Source: Volvox africanus (lineage: Eukaryota > Chlorophyta > Chlorophyceae > Chlamydomonadales > Volvocaceae). From it: a stretch of DNA of 64,000 nucleotides. Below the pieces are notes generated by a model that was not told the origin of the DNA, ran no database searches, and was given only the letters and a program-made list of their open reading frames with translations. Where the stretch lies: the NCBI GenBank assembly GCA_030268105.1, contig BSDZ01000015.1, forward strand, positions 744,001 through 808,000. Reading direction: 5' to 3'. Shown one piece after another: positions 1 through 10,526 of this stretch. Both the position numbers and the translations under genes were made by a program. Each line of letters opens with the position of its first letter. The first letter of the stretch is position 1.

Positions 1-2
1 TT

Positions 3-3000
3 GGAAACTGCCAGCGGCAGCAGAACCTTCAGGATGAAGGCGCCGGCAAAAAAGGCGTTGCCCCGGGCACGAGTACGGCCGAGCTCTGGAACACGGTCGC
101 TGGGGATATCCCCGTGTGGCCACCGCCCGCTCCCGGCACGGATTTTGACCTGGTGACTGGAAACAATGACTGGCGACCGACATTATCATCTCAGCTGGTA
201 CGGCTCAGCTGGCTGGCAATAGGATGGTTGCGGAATGTTGTCTTGCCGTTTTAACGTAACCATTACGTAATAACGGGCAAGGAACCGAGCTATGCCCTTG
301 TTGCACGCCCCGTTTCCTCGTCCCCCTTCCTATCCTTCTGTCCCCTTCCGCTTCCTCTTTCTCCTTTAGGTTGTGTTATTGGTCTCCTTTTGAACCCACG
401 CGCTCACTCCCCTTCGTTGCGCTTCAGGCCAACCCCATGGCTCGCTTCTCCTCCCTGTTACACTCCTGGCTACGGCCTCACTTCCTTGACCCCCTGTTCC
501 TGGACAGAGCGAGGAACAGGTGTGTATATGTATATGTATATGGACAACAATCTTTGTGGTGCACGACTGTGCAATGTGGCAAGGATAAAGATCAGAACCG
601 GTGCTGGGGAAGTTTTGTTTCTTGCTCTTGCTTCTTGATAGGAACTTTCTAATCCCTTAATCCCTTACTACGTCGGTGGGCGGTCGGTGGGCGGTCAAGT
701 GCGAAATGGGAAGACTTCGGAGCGGGCCAAACCTCCACCCGACCCCCCCCCTTCCCTTCACACACACATCACACACCATGCATCGCGCTCCCCCCAATGA
801 CTCCCAACTGAAAGGTACGGCCGCTTTCTGGAGTTGCTGGTGGCGCACCCTGGGCTGACGCTGGTTCCCGCCGCCGATATTGCCCTCATGTGGCACACGC
901 ACTTGGGCCTAAGCGGGGACTACGCAGCAGCCGCCAAGGCAATTGCCGTACAGCCGGGTTCGGACTGCGGTGGCACGATCATTCGACCCATGTACCTGGA
1001 CCTTGAAGGGGCACCGCTGCGGGTGGCGTACAACAGCACAGCGCGCCTATATGAACAGACATATGGTACGTCAGGAAATTCGATTCCCGTCTAATGGCTG
1101 ACTTCCTGGTCGCGTTTACTGTTCACTCGTGTTTCCGATGGCCTGGTTCACAAGCTGCTGCTGTGACGGCGGCGCCGCAGCTGGTGCACGTCTGACTGGC
1201 GTGGTAAAGTTGCACTTCTAGCCATGCCTCCGTCCTGCGATACACCTGTGCCGTACCTCCATGCCGTACACAGGGGAGCCGTATGACAGCCCAGACACGG
1301 CCTGGGTACGACCTTCGGAGCCGCACCCTCTTGCCGGCCCCGCCAGCCCGCTGTCCTTCGCCCTGCTCCGTGCTTTCGACGACGTCCCCTCCGCCGTCAC
1401 CGCCGGCGCAAGCGTCGACGGTACTGGTCACGACGCCGACGCGCCCCTTGGCGGTAGCGTCGGTCCGCTGGGGCTGATACATCCCAGCCGTCGTGGCAGC
1501 GGCCGTAGCGGCCGTAGCGGTGCGTTACGGATTCCCAATACCCCGCAGGCCGCCTCCAACCGCATAGGAACCCCCCGCTCGCGTCCCCACGCACGTGCTG
1601 GCGGGCACGCACTGTACGCAGCCTGGCTGGCTTCCACATCTGCTTCGGAATTCTTTGACAGGCAGACTTGCCGGGGACTATGTTTTCGGAGCAGCTGGAG
1701 CATCAAGATCGGCGCGGTAGAAAAGATGGTAACGCCGCTTGTCCTTTTGCCGTACATGCGGGGCGTGCCGGACAGCAGCGACCATCCTTTCCTGCAGGCG
1801 GTGGCTCAGCGGCGGGGTGTGTGGCTGCCACCGTTGGAGCCGTTGGCGGGGCAGGGGGAGGAGGAGGCTGCAACGGGAGAGCGGGAGGGGGAGGAGCAGA
1901 GCGAAGGCGGAAGGGGAGTGTCCGGTGGGTCGGTGGAGGCGGCAGGAGTCGACAGCAGCAAGCCCGGCGGCGGCAGTGGCGAGGAAGCCTCCACCTCCGC
2001 GGGCGGCGGCGGTTACTTATCTGTTACGGGTGAGTGGGCGTTGCACGGAGGAGTGAGTGGGCCCCAGGTGCCACATCTGCTTTAACCAATATAATGGAAG
2101 ATGACAGGTTCAGCCAGGTGCGGGGATCGGGGTCGGGATTGGGAACGGTACACAAAAATGAATTAACAGCTGAATTGCTTGATTGAGGAACTTGTGGCTG
2201 CAGCGCCACCTCCGTTTACACGCCGATTTGACTCCTGCTACCGCTGTTACGACTGCAGGCAATGGCGGCAACGGTGCCTCTACTTCTGCTGACGATAGCT
2301 GTCGTGCTGATGCTGGTGCTGGTACTGGTGCTGGTACTGGTGACAGCAGTAGTGCTGGTGATGATGGCAGCGGTAGTGCGGGTGGCAGCGGTGCCAATGT
2401 ACCCGCTGCAGCGACAGGCAACGTTGGCCTGATTCCAACCCTCGCTTCCTCCGCCGCCTCTCAACTCCCACGGGACGATACCATTTCCGCCTCGGACTCG
2501 GGCACTCCGCAGGTGCGGCGCGAAGCACAGGTTGGTCGCGCGCCTCGGGCAGGTGGAGGACCTGCCGGCAGCCGCAGCAGCAAAGGCCCCGGTGGCAAGG
2601 GCCAAAGGACATTGTATTACGGCAGCGGGTTCCAACTATGCGATGCGGAGGAGTTTCTGGATGACCCCAAGATGTGGGGTTTGCGTGGGCTGATGGAGCA
2701 TATCGCGGCGGGGGAGGCTGCGCGTGAGGATCCGTTACGGGGCCGGGCGCTGCGAGAGGAAGACGAGGAATTGTCTGAGCAGGAGGAGGAGGACAGTCAC
2801 CCTGGCTCCCCTACTCCAGGGGGTCTGAGTCCTGCTGGCGGTACGTCCTCGCGGCGGGACCTGAACAGTAGCGGTGGTGACGGCCGTCGTGGTGGCGACA
2901 GCGGCGGCGGCGGTGACGTCGACGCAGTTGACGGCAGCAACGTCGGCGTGAGGTGCTTTGGTGGCGAGGGGTACGGCACTACAGCACCGATATGGAATAT

Positions 3001-3118
3001 TCTGCGGAAGCCGGAGTATGCAAAACGTGCGAAGGCCCTCTTTCGCCACCTTTGGGGGGAGCTGGGCCGCCGTGGACTGGAGCACCCTTTGCTGCAGCAG
3101 AAGACGGAGCAGGATTGA
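3..3118 (+). CDS. GRDP/DUF1399-like protein, 5' partial
   Basis: Proposed exons are 3-152 (tentative), 815-1065, 1274-2029 and 2259-3118 (stop TGA at 3116); phases agree for the last three. The second exon reads RFLELLVAHPG, then DIALMWHTH, then YNSTARLYEQTYG, continued across the splice by GEPYDSPDTAW. This is the signature of the glycine-rich domain-containing protein-like family (DUF1399), whose biochemical role is poorly known; plant members are tied to development and stress signalling. The last two exons add long Ser/Gly/Ala-rich low-complexity linkers, a short conserved-looking block (GSGFQLCDAEEFLDDP), an acidic EEDEELSEQEEED run and a helical C-terminus (NILRKPEYAKRAKALFRHLW). The first exon fits an open frame ending at a GTGACT donor but its phase does not join exon 815, so at least one exon in 153-814 is missing from the model. 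The start lies outside the window. Family call firm, first exon weak. Confidence 0.75.
153..814 (+). other. Intron(s) of the GRDP-like gene, incomplete model
   Basis: This 660-base stretch separates the tentative first exon from the DUF1399 exon. The phase mismatch (0 against 2) implies at least one undetected exon. It holds pyrimidine-rich tracts (about 300-370 and 740-770) and a short TATATG-type repeat near 523-541. I see no family match in it. Confidence 0.4.
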
Positions 3119-3845
3119 GAGGAGGTCTGCAAAAAAGATGGCAGGCGGACTCCACGCGAACGAATTTGCATCTGCATTTGGATCTGGATCTGGCAACGGA
3201 TTGGGCGCTGGATGCCGATCGCGGCACTGTGCGGAGGCGACGGCGGTCTGTTTCGGCGCCCTGCAGTTTTGGGGTAAAGATATAGACGGGGTCGCTTGAA
3301 AGGTAACTGCCGGGATGTTTTCCGGAGAGGTTCTCGTTGTTTGTTGGAGAGGGAGAGACGAAGAGGGAACAATGTGAAACTTCAACTGTGGCTTTACTTG
3401 CCGTACGATAGGCGGCTAGTGTCGCCATCAATTCTTTTCCATCGTATCTCTACAACCATCAACCGACGTCACATACCTGACCATGAGCTTAACGACAATG
3501 CTGCTCTTGGCATCGGAAGCTGCCCCTCCAGCACCGCAGCCGCGACCGGCATCAGGACTCGCAACCAAGGGTGCTCGTGCCAATGGCCATGCGGGACAAC
3601 GTCGGCGGTCGGCGGCGGCGTGAATGTTGGTACGGCATTACATCACGCCGTCGGGACTCCGCGTCGGTCTGAGGAGTGATATGGAGGGGCACATGTTAGT
3701 TCAAATAACTCATATATATTTATATACATCTCTCTCTATATATCCAAATATATAATCGTCTAGTCCGTGGCCATGATGGTGTTAAGTCTACTTCAATCCG
3801 TACCACTACTTATATTTGTTGCTGCTGCTATGCGGACTCCTTCGA

Positions 3846-3850
3846 TGTAA
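3846..3850 (+). terminator. Candidate TGTAA poly(A) signal
   Basis: TGTAA lies about 730 bases after the GRDP-like stop codon. TGTAA is the usual polyadenylation signal of volvocine algae. It is the first one I noticed downstream, so a 3' UTR of about 0.75 kb is implied. The pentamer is common by chance. Confidence 0.3.
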
Positions 3851-6800
3851 CATGTTTAATCGTGTTGACGAATATGCGCACGGGCGCGCACGGAAAGAGC
3901 AGTGCTCCGGTTCTGGAGTTGCGAGTGCTGCTGACCCCAGCAGCCGGATTTCGACAAACGCGGATGTGTATTCGTAACCCAACGGTGTTGTTCCAACTCG
4001 CTCCTTGGAGTGTATGGATAAATGCGTCATAGTCATGGCATAGCGTGCGAGAGCTGATTGACGGAAGGCCATGTGTTTACGATGTCTGTTCGGGACATCA
4101 TGCGCGCCGTAACCAAAGATGTGGTCCCCCCCCAACTTTCGAACGAACAAACTTCGGAGCGATGAAGAAATCCCGAATGATGGGGCCTCGGGGCGGCGAG
4201 CTAAGCTGTTGAATTTGGCGTCGCTGCGGCCGGCTGGTTGAAGATTGAAGTTTGGACTCAGTGCGAGACTGGGGTGATGTATATGACGATGTGAGGTGAT
4301 TGGTTGTGGTGGTGGTAGTGGTGGTGATGATCATGATAAATATAAGGATGTTGATAATGGGAACGGCAGCTGGTGGTTTTGGTAGTGGCAGTTGCGGTGG
4401 GTGCGACTTGAGGTCGGGATACTGCTGCCGCTGAATGCGTTTGTTGTGTTCTCGATCGCCGCCCGTTTGCAAGAGACGCATTTATTTGGGTCCTGGGGAT
4501 GGAAAGAATCCGCCTGATGGGAGATGCGCTGAAAAGAATTTCGGTCATGCCTCGTGAGACTTGGCAGTGGCAAGCTGTGTCCTTTGAGCGGCGTGGTTAT
4601 TATATATGTAGGGGTGCGTTATATGTGCAAACATATACGTGTGATAAATACCCCTAACTGTGCGGCTTAGTCCTCCCCAGGGGCAGCCCTCCCTACCCTG
4701 CAATACCCTGACCCGCCCCAACACCAAAAACAAACACCACGAAACTCCCCCTCAGCTCCAGGGACGCTGTCCACCACACGCCGTCTGTGTTTGCGCCGTC
4801 TTCGTGCGTTTCAGAATGCTTAATTGATGTTTCCTGCGGTGGTGTGCGGGTGGATGGGCAGGGGACTGCAATCCTGATATGAGCCGAACACACAGCAGGG
4901 AGAAGGGGGCTTTCCGTTACGGAGCCTTTGGCGGGTTTCTCACCGCTAGCTTGTCTTCTGTGTGGTGATACGGTGCCATTAATTCGGCCGGATGTGGGAG
5001 CTGCGTCTGGATTATTCAAAATACGATTGTACCTTTCGTCAAGTAGCCGAAGAATATCGGCAGATACGAAACATCCCCGTTTTGAGACCCTGCTGGGTTT
5101 GCGGGATATTCCAGGAAATATATAATACGTGCATGAGGATGTTCACATCGAGGTAGTGCCGACTATCTGTGAGATTCATTTGCACTTTGGTTCCGGAGCA
5201 GAACGCACACAGAGTGCCGCACCGGGACCAAGGTGATGAGCAACCATAGGCTTGTCAATTTTGTCCGTAGCGATGTCACATGGCAGCTTTAGCCACCGTA
5301 CACATTCATGCGGGTGGCTTCATGCGGGTTTGCGTGCTGGATCCACCCCGTGAAGCATCAGTAACAGTTGGTGGTTGAACGTTAATACGGTGCAAGGTCC
5401 GATACGGATGTTTTCCGTGGAAATAACCGTGATGGTTTCAGGATTGTGAAAATTATACGTACGGTCCACGCTCCGACACGGTCCTTTGCCGCTTCACTGA
5501 CTGCGTTTTGTGCAGCTCGTAGTACTACGGAGTGACGAGCTTCCATCATTTGCCGTGCAGGTCATGTCTCGTAGCACTCGACTCGTGACTCGAAAATATT
5601 CTCCGGCGAAGAACGACGCCGACGTGAGGCCTGTTTGCATGCTTCTGTCGTCATATGCGTATTGTGAAGTGTGGGGCGTCGCTCAGGAAGGTTTCAGTTG
5701 CCTTGTTGCAGAGGTCCTCCCTAGCTGTGGTGTTAGTTTGCACGCATATGGCTTACTCGCATATGACTGCTTTATGGGCATGTGGTACCTGGGCTTGCCA
5801 AAGCTGCCGGAATATATTTATTATGTACCAACTATCACTCAGGCACATTAACCGCGGATTAGTTCATGTACCGATGTGACTAAGTTGTCAGGCTCAGATA
5901 TCGTACTTAGCTGATGCTTTATAAAGGGCCCGGAGGCCTTTGGTATCTGAACTCTCGGGGCGACCACTGTCCATGTAGTCGCCCTCCGCGCTGACTGAGT
6001 GCACACTGCGAGGCGCTGGCCCCAAATGCTATGTCCAAGAAAAGCACCGGACGCCGTATACTGATTTCATGGTTTGGGAGACACAGAGCTCCAGACCTGT
6101 ATGGCGCAGCAGTAATGCTTCTCCAGTATCCAAACCAGTTGGTGCTTTGCAGCCCCACTCGGAAAGACAGGCTGCTGTGTACCTGCTGGCGTACCTGGCA
6201 TTGCAATATGGGATGTTCCTGAAAGGGGACCCTGTTATATTCCAATGGGATACCGTCAAACGTTAGTCGTTGAAGCGGTTGAACTCATGCCTGTACTTTT
6301 CATGGTTGCTAATTTAGTAATAAGTATGACATTGTGTGGATTTATGTAAGTTGTGATATTCAAAAGCGACGTCCAGATACGCTTGTGATCAGGAGCAGGT
6401 GGGTAGAGGGCACAACCTGCGCCATCTTTTCCAAATTGGTGATGGGCTCGTACAAATGAAATCGTCTTACCGTTGGCAGGCGGCCCTATTCTTTTTTAAG
6501 ACGTATGATGCATCATTCATAACATGTAAGAGCCTGCATGCCCCTTATTTGGAGAGCACTTGCGTGAAAAGCCACAGACGGGGTTTTAATGCTCGGAAAG
6601 GTGGTCAGCCACAACGAGATAGACTTGCAATTTGAATTCTGTGTGTTGCGTCCATTTTTCATCTTATCGAGGAGGGTAAGGGTCAGTGCTCATACGGGTC
6701 GGCCTTGCTCGCCCGTCTGTTGCTTGGTAGCCACAGCATGGCTTGAGCTACCTAGCATGGCCCATGGCCCTGGACGTGCAGGGGTATTCATCCAAGGTCA

Positions 6801-7455
6801 GCAGGTAAGCAGCTTTTGAGTTCGCGTAATGGGCAAAGTCTAAATGTCCCCATTTGGACAGTTGGGCTGCATCAGCACATCGGCATCAGTAGACCTCACG
6901 GTGCCGCTGCAAACTGCTTGTGCTGCTTGCCTTCGCCCGAGCATGAAGTGTTTACACGCTGTGTACAGTGCACAGGAGCGGACCTTAAGTGTTGAGACAT
7001 GCGGTTGCTGCCATGCACGGCAGGCAGGTGAGGACGGTCATCCCGGCTCAGCCATATGGGTTCGTAGGTCCACCAATACTGACTCCACTCTGTACATCCC
7101 TCCTTAGGCAGCAGATCGATGGCAGCTCGGAAAACAACCTTCCCCCCAAAATGGTAGGTGGTCGTGACATCCATGCATCATTCCAAGCCCATCGTAGACG
7201 ACTCAAGTCATTGATAAATAGATCAATCGGGACGACCAAATTAGTAAAACTTGTAATAGCAGCACGCGATATAAGTCGTCCCGCCATGGATCAGTTGTTG
7301 ACGAGTCTCATACCTTGATAGCCAGGGTTGGTTGAGCTCCAACTACTACTTGGCTATTTAACCAGCCACCTAACTACCTATACATCCTCCATGTCAAGAT
7401 GGAGAGACCAGGCCTCACCTGAAGCACGCTAGACCTCGGAATACCCAGGAGCCAC

Positions 7456-7500
7456 GTGATGGTGATGGTGGTGGTGATGGTGGTGGTGATGGTGATGGGG
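7456..7500 (+). repeat. GGT/GAT trinucleotide microsatellite
   Basis: GATGGT and GGTGGT units run for about 45 bases, downstream of the Nudix gene. Simple-sequence DNA with no coding role seen. Confidence 0.85.
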
Positions 7501-7732
7501 GTAAATGGGGGAATACGAAGAGCAAGGGGAAATGATGGATGATCACATTACCGCACGCGTTCCCTCCGAACATGCATTCTGTACCACCTGTTCACCAGAA
7601 CCCACCCCCCTGGACTTGGGGGTCCCCTTTGCCCCCTCCCTTCCCAGCTGAGCACATGGGCCACAAGATTGCAATAACTTCATCACCAGACGCATCAATT
7701 ATAATGCCTTCCTCTCGTGTCCGCCTGTCAGG

Positions 7733-9446
7733 TCAGGAGGTGCGCTTGATGAAGAAATCCAGAGATTGGATCTCTTCTCGAAACCAAATGGTGAACTCGT
7801 CCGGCCGGTCTGACATCTCCCGCTGAAGCTCCTCCAATGATACCCACTTGCACTCACTCACTTCCTGAGGTGCACAACAGTAGCAGCCCAGGAAAGAGGG
7901 CAGGGAACGGCAGCATTTCATTTGTCAGAAGGGACGGCAGAGGACGGGAGGGGAGGGCCGCCATACATAATATTCAGCAGGGGCTAAGTAACAAACAGAT
8001 CTTATACATGAGAGACGATGTGTGCATCTGGACGTGGTGTGCGGACAAGAAATAAAACAAATGCCGCGTTTTTAACGTTGTCCGGGTGGAGCAGTACTAC
8101 TGACAACTTCTGCTAGACCAGGCGGCCATTAGTGAAGCCATGCTTGAGGTAGTCGTCCCCGGCCATCCACCTGTGTGCGTGTGTGTGTGCACGCTGTGAG
8201 TGTTTTGAGCTGCACGGCAACCTACTAACAACCTGCCGCCCCGGCACACGCAGCACCCGGGCACATAGACCCACACGCGCGTTGCATTTGTGCCCGGGTT
8301 TTTTGTTTGTTGTGTTCCTCATCCGATGCCGCAAAAGATTCAGCTCACGGCGAATACATATACACATACATACATGCACACATACGACGAATACACACAG
8401 CACACTGTACACCCACACCACGACCCCAGAAGAAGAAGATTGAATATGAAGACCCCGGAAGATAGACCTGCTCATTGAAGGATATAGGGCCCTCATAGCC
8501 GTTCAGCCGGTATGCCTCAATGAACTCGAAGTCCTGTTTGAATGAACGCGTGGATGGTTCCAAAACGGATCCATAAACTGATCGGATAATTCCAATGTCA
8601 GGTGTGGAGCTGTGGATCTGGGTTCATAGCAAGGAAGCACACAGGGATGGGTTAAAATGAAACAAGCGTCCAGCAGGCCGTCCAGATAGTGTTCCTTTCT
8701 CTCTTCACATGGTGTTCTTTTCTCCATCAGGTCAGCAGCCAGCGGGGTTCGCACCGAGCCCGGAATATTGGATTGAGACTTCGAGGCCTCGGAAGTACTT
8801 CATCACATTTACTTAAACTAGGCGTAGCGTGGATCGGGACAGCCCTGCAGAGGAAAACCCCAGACGCATCGCAGCCCTGGGTCTAAAGCACTGTTGTCCT
8901 CGCACGGCCAGCGGGTTGATCGCAAGAGATGATTTAGAAATGACGCGATGCTGGCACCTAAATGACACAAAGCTGGCAACCCTAATGCAGCGGGCTGGGT
9001 CGTCTGTGGGCGCAGGTATGGGCTTCCTCGATGCCTACCTTGATGCCCTTCTCGGGAATCAGTAATCGTCTCTGGTGCATCGGTGTCATAGGTCCTTGGA
9101 GCGACACCAGCTGCTGGGGTGAAAGTTCTACCCCAAGCTCCTCTGAGAGGCCCCGGACAACTCCTTCGCGGAAAGATTCGCCGGGCGACAGGTGCTCAGC
9201 CACGCTTAAATCCCATTGCCCAGGCGCAACCTTCTTGTTTAGTGATCTCCGCTGGATCAACAACTGTCCGTGCGCGTTGAAGAGATATGCATAAACTGCA
9301 CGATGCCAGATGCCATGTGCATGACAGACGGAACGAAGCTCGCGCCCAAGGGGCGTGCCATCTTCGTTGAAAGTTTCAAACACTTCGTCTTCTGCTTCAG
9401 CGGCGACCCCAGCGTTGCGTGCGCCGAGGACTGAAGCTTGTGCCAT
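7733..9446 (-). CDS. Nudix hydrolase, IPP-isomerase-like subfamily
   Basis: Complete gene: exons 9446-9039, 8533-8468 and 7864-7733 (stop TGA), 201 residues, phases consistent, all GT-AG. The protein opens with a short N-terminus, then VFETFNEDG, GIWHRAVYAYLFN, LLIQRRSLNKKVAPGQWDLS (about 62-81), the Nudix region at about 84-106 (AEHLSPGESFREG then RGLSEELGV), and a C-terminal EVSECKWVSLEEL block with the terminal WFREE helix. This order is typical of Nudix proteins related to isopentenyl-diphosphate isomerase, which hydrolyse or isomerise diphosphate substrates with a divalent metal. The metal-binding glutamates E102/E103 are present, but the first Gly of the Nudix box is Glu84 and the RE pair is Arg98-Gly99. 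The substrate cannot be told. No clear targeting peptide is seen. It is divergent from PI4KA across about 1.1 kb. Confidence 0.9.
8339..8423. repeat. CA/CATA-rich simple sequence in Nudix intron 2
   Basis: Imperfect ACATAC and ACAC tracts inside the intron between Nudix exons 2 and 3 (7865-8467). The intron shows no other coding signal. Confidence 0.6.
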
Positions 9447-10526
9447 CGCCAGCCCAAGATATCCTATTCCGCAGTGATGACTAGTTGGTCAAGCAATAAT
9501 GCACCTTTTTGGAAACATTAAATAAAAACGTGCCAATATAGTTGATTGTCTATAGTTTGACTGTTTGAGCTTCACGACCCAACATGATATCACAGGGCTC
9601 CTTTTCCCATGGGGTGAGGTCTTAGATGGCGCACTCAACCGCTGACACACGAAGCCAGTCCTATCAAGTGGCAACTTTACGACGAAGACCGACCGCGGAT
9701 TAAGGTGCTCAGGGGTAGTAAGCAGAAGGCAGAGGATGCTCTGGCTGAAAGAGAGGAAACCCGATTGATGGCGGGGTCTCATATTCCTCATGGCCTGCTG
9801 CTAGCGTTCTTCACTGTATTCGCGCAATCAATGGATGTATGTGTGCATCCGTGAAATAGAATGTCGTACATTTTTTCCCGTCTTGACGTCGAAAGACTGA
9901 AATCTTTGGGGCTAAAATATGAGCTTCGTTTTGTGTCGTGCGTGAAAGGCCTTGGGAGATCGAGTTGTTAATGCGGCCTGGAACAAACCAGCTGTGGGCC
10001 GTCAGCACGCGTCTGCAATCAGTGACAGGACGTGACAGGCAGGGAGGCCAGGGCGGTGGCTTGCACGAGGAAGGCGAGGCACGATAACTCGAAGGAAGTT
10101 TACGTCCTTGTGCTCAAGGCCCAAAAGGGTTAGGGACGTTGGATTTGAAGTGTGAAGCCAGTGAAGCAAAAAGCGGCAAACGACTGGAAGGTTGCCCAAG
10201 CTCCAGCTAGATATTGAGATAAGATCTGGTACGAGACTTATAAGCCGCATATAATGAACTTTTCATTGCAGTCCATATCAGTAAAGTTTAGTCCATCCTG
10301 CACATGGACTAACCGGCCAATGTACTGCGAAACAAGGCAAAACCTGTCGTCATGTACCGTACTCTGCATCATCGCCCTCCGGGAAATTCGTTTGAACTTG
10401 CCATATGATAATGTTACTTGTGCCATGCCTTCATAAATTCGGGGCAGTTTTAGTTGACACGCAGACAGTAACTCGTGTTTGTTTTTCAATGACACGAGTG
10501 GCGTAGTCGCAAGGTGTGAACAAATT
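9447..10526. promoter_or_regulatory. Divergent intergenic region, Nudix / PI4KA
   Basis: The two genes start on opposite strands 1080 bases apart, so both promoters must lie here. The region is clearly less GC-rich than the exons. I see no TATA box at a convincing spacing and no repeat. A 193-codon minus-strand ORF at 10238-10819 overlaps PI4KA exons 1 and 2 and is taken as a shadow. Confidence 0.45.

Larger units (their letters stand above)
3119..7732. other. 4.6-kb stretch with no assignable gene
   Basis: The left part is probably the 3' UTR of the GRDP-like gene and the right end the 3' UTR of the Nudix gene. Between them composition is more AT-rich than in the coding regions. Several short + strand ORFs look protein-like: the frame at 5135-5242, 5510-5851 (113 codons), 6069-6266 (contains AVYLLAYLALQYGMFLKGDP) and 6989-7318 (ends RRLKSLINRSIGTTKLVKL). 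None matches a family I recognise and I could not join them by consistent splicing. They may be a decayed mobile element, a lineage-specific gene, or chance. A TGG-rich simple repeat lies near 4302-4329. Confidence 0.5.

Noticed and set aside
1123..1757. Minus-strand ORFs of 80 to 119 codons
   Set aside because: They are antisense shadows of the GC-rich low-complexity exon of the GRDP-like gene.
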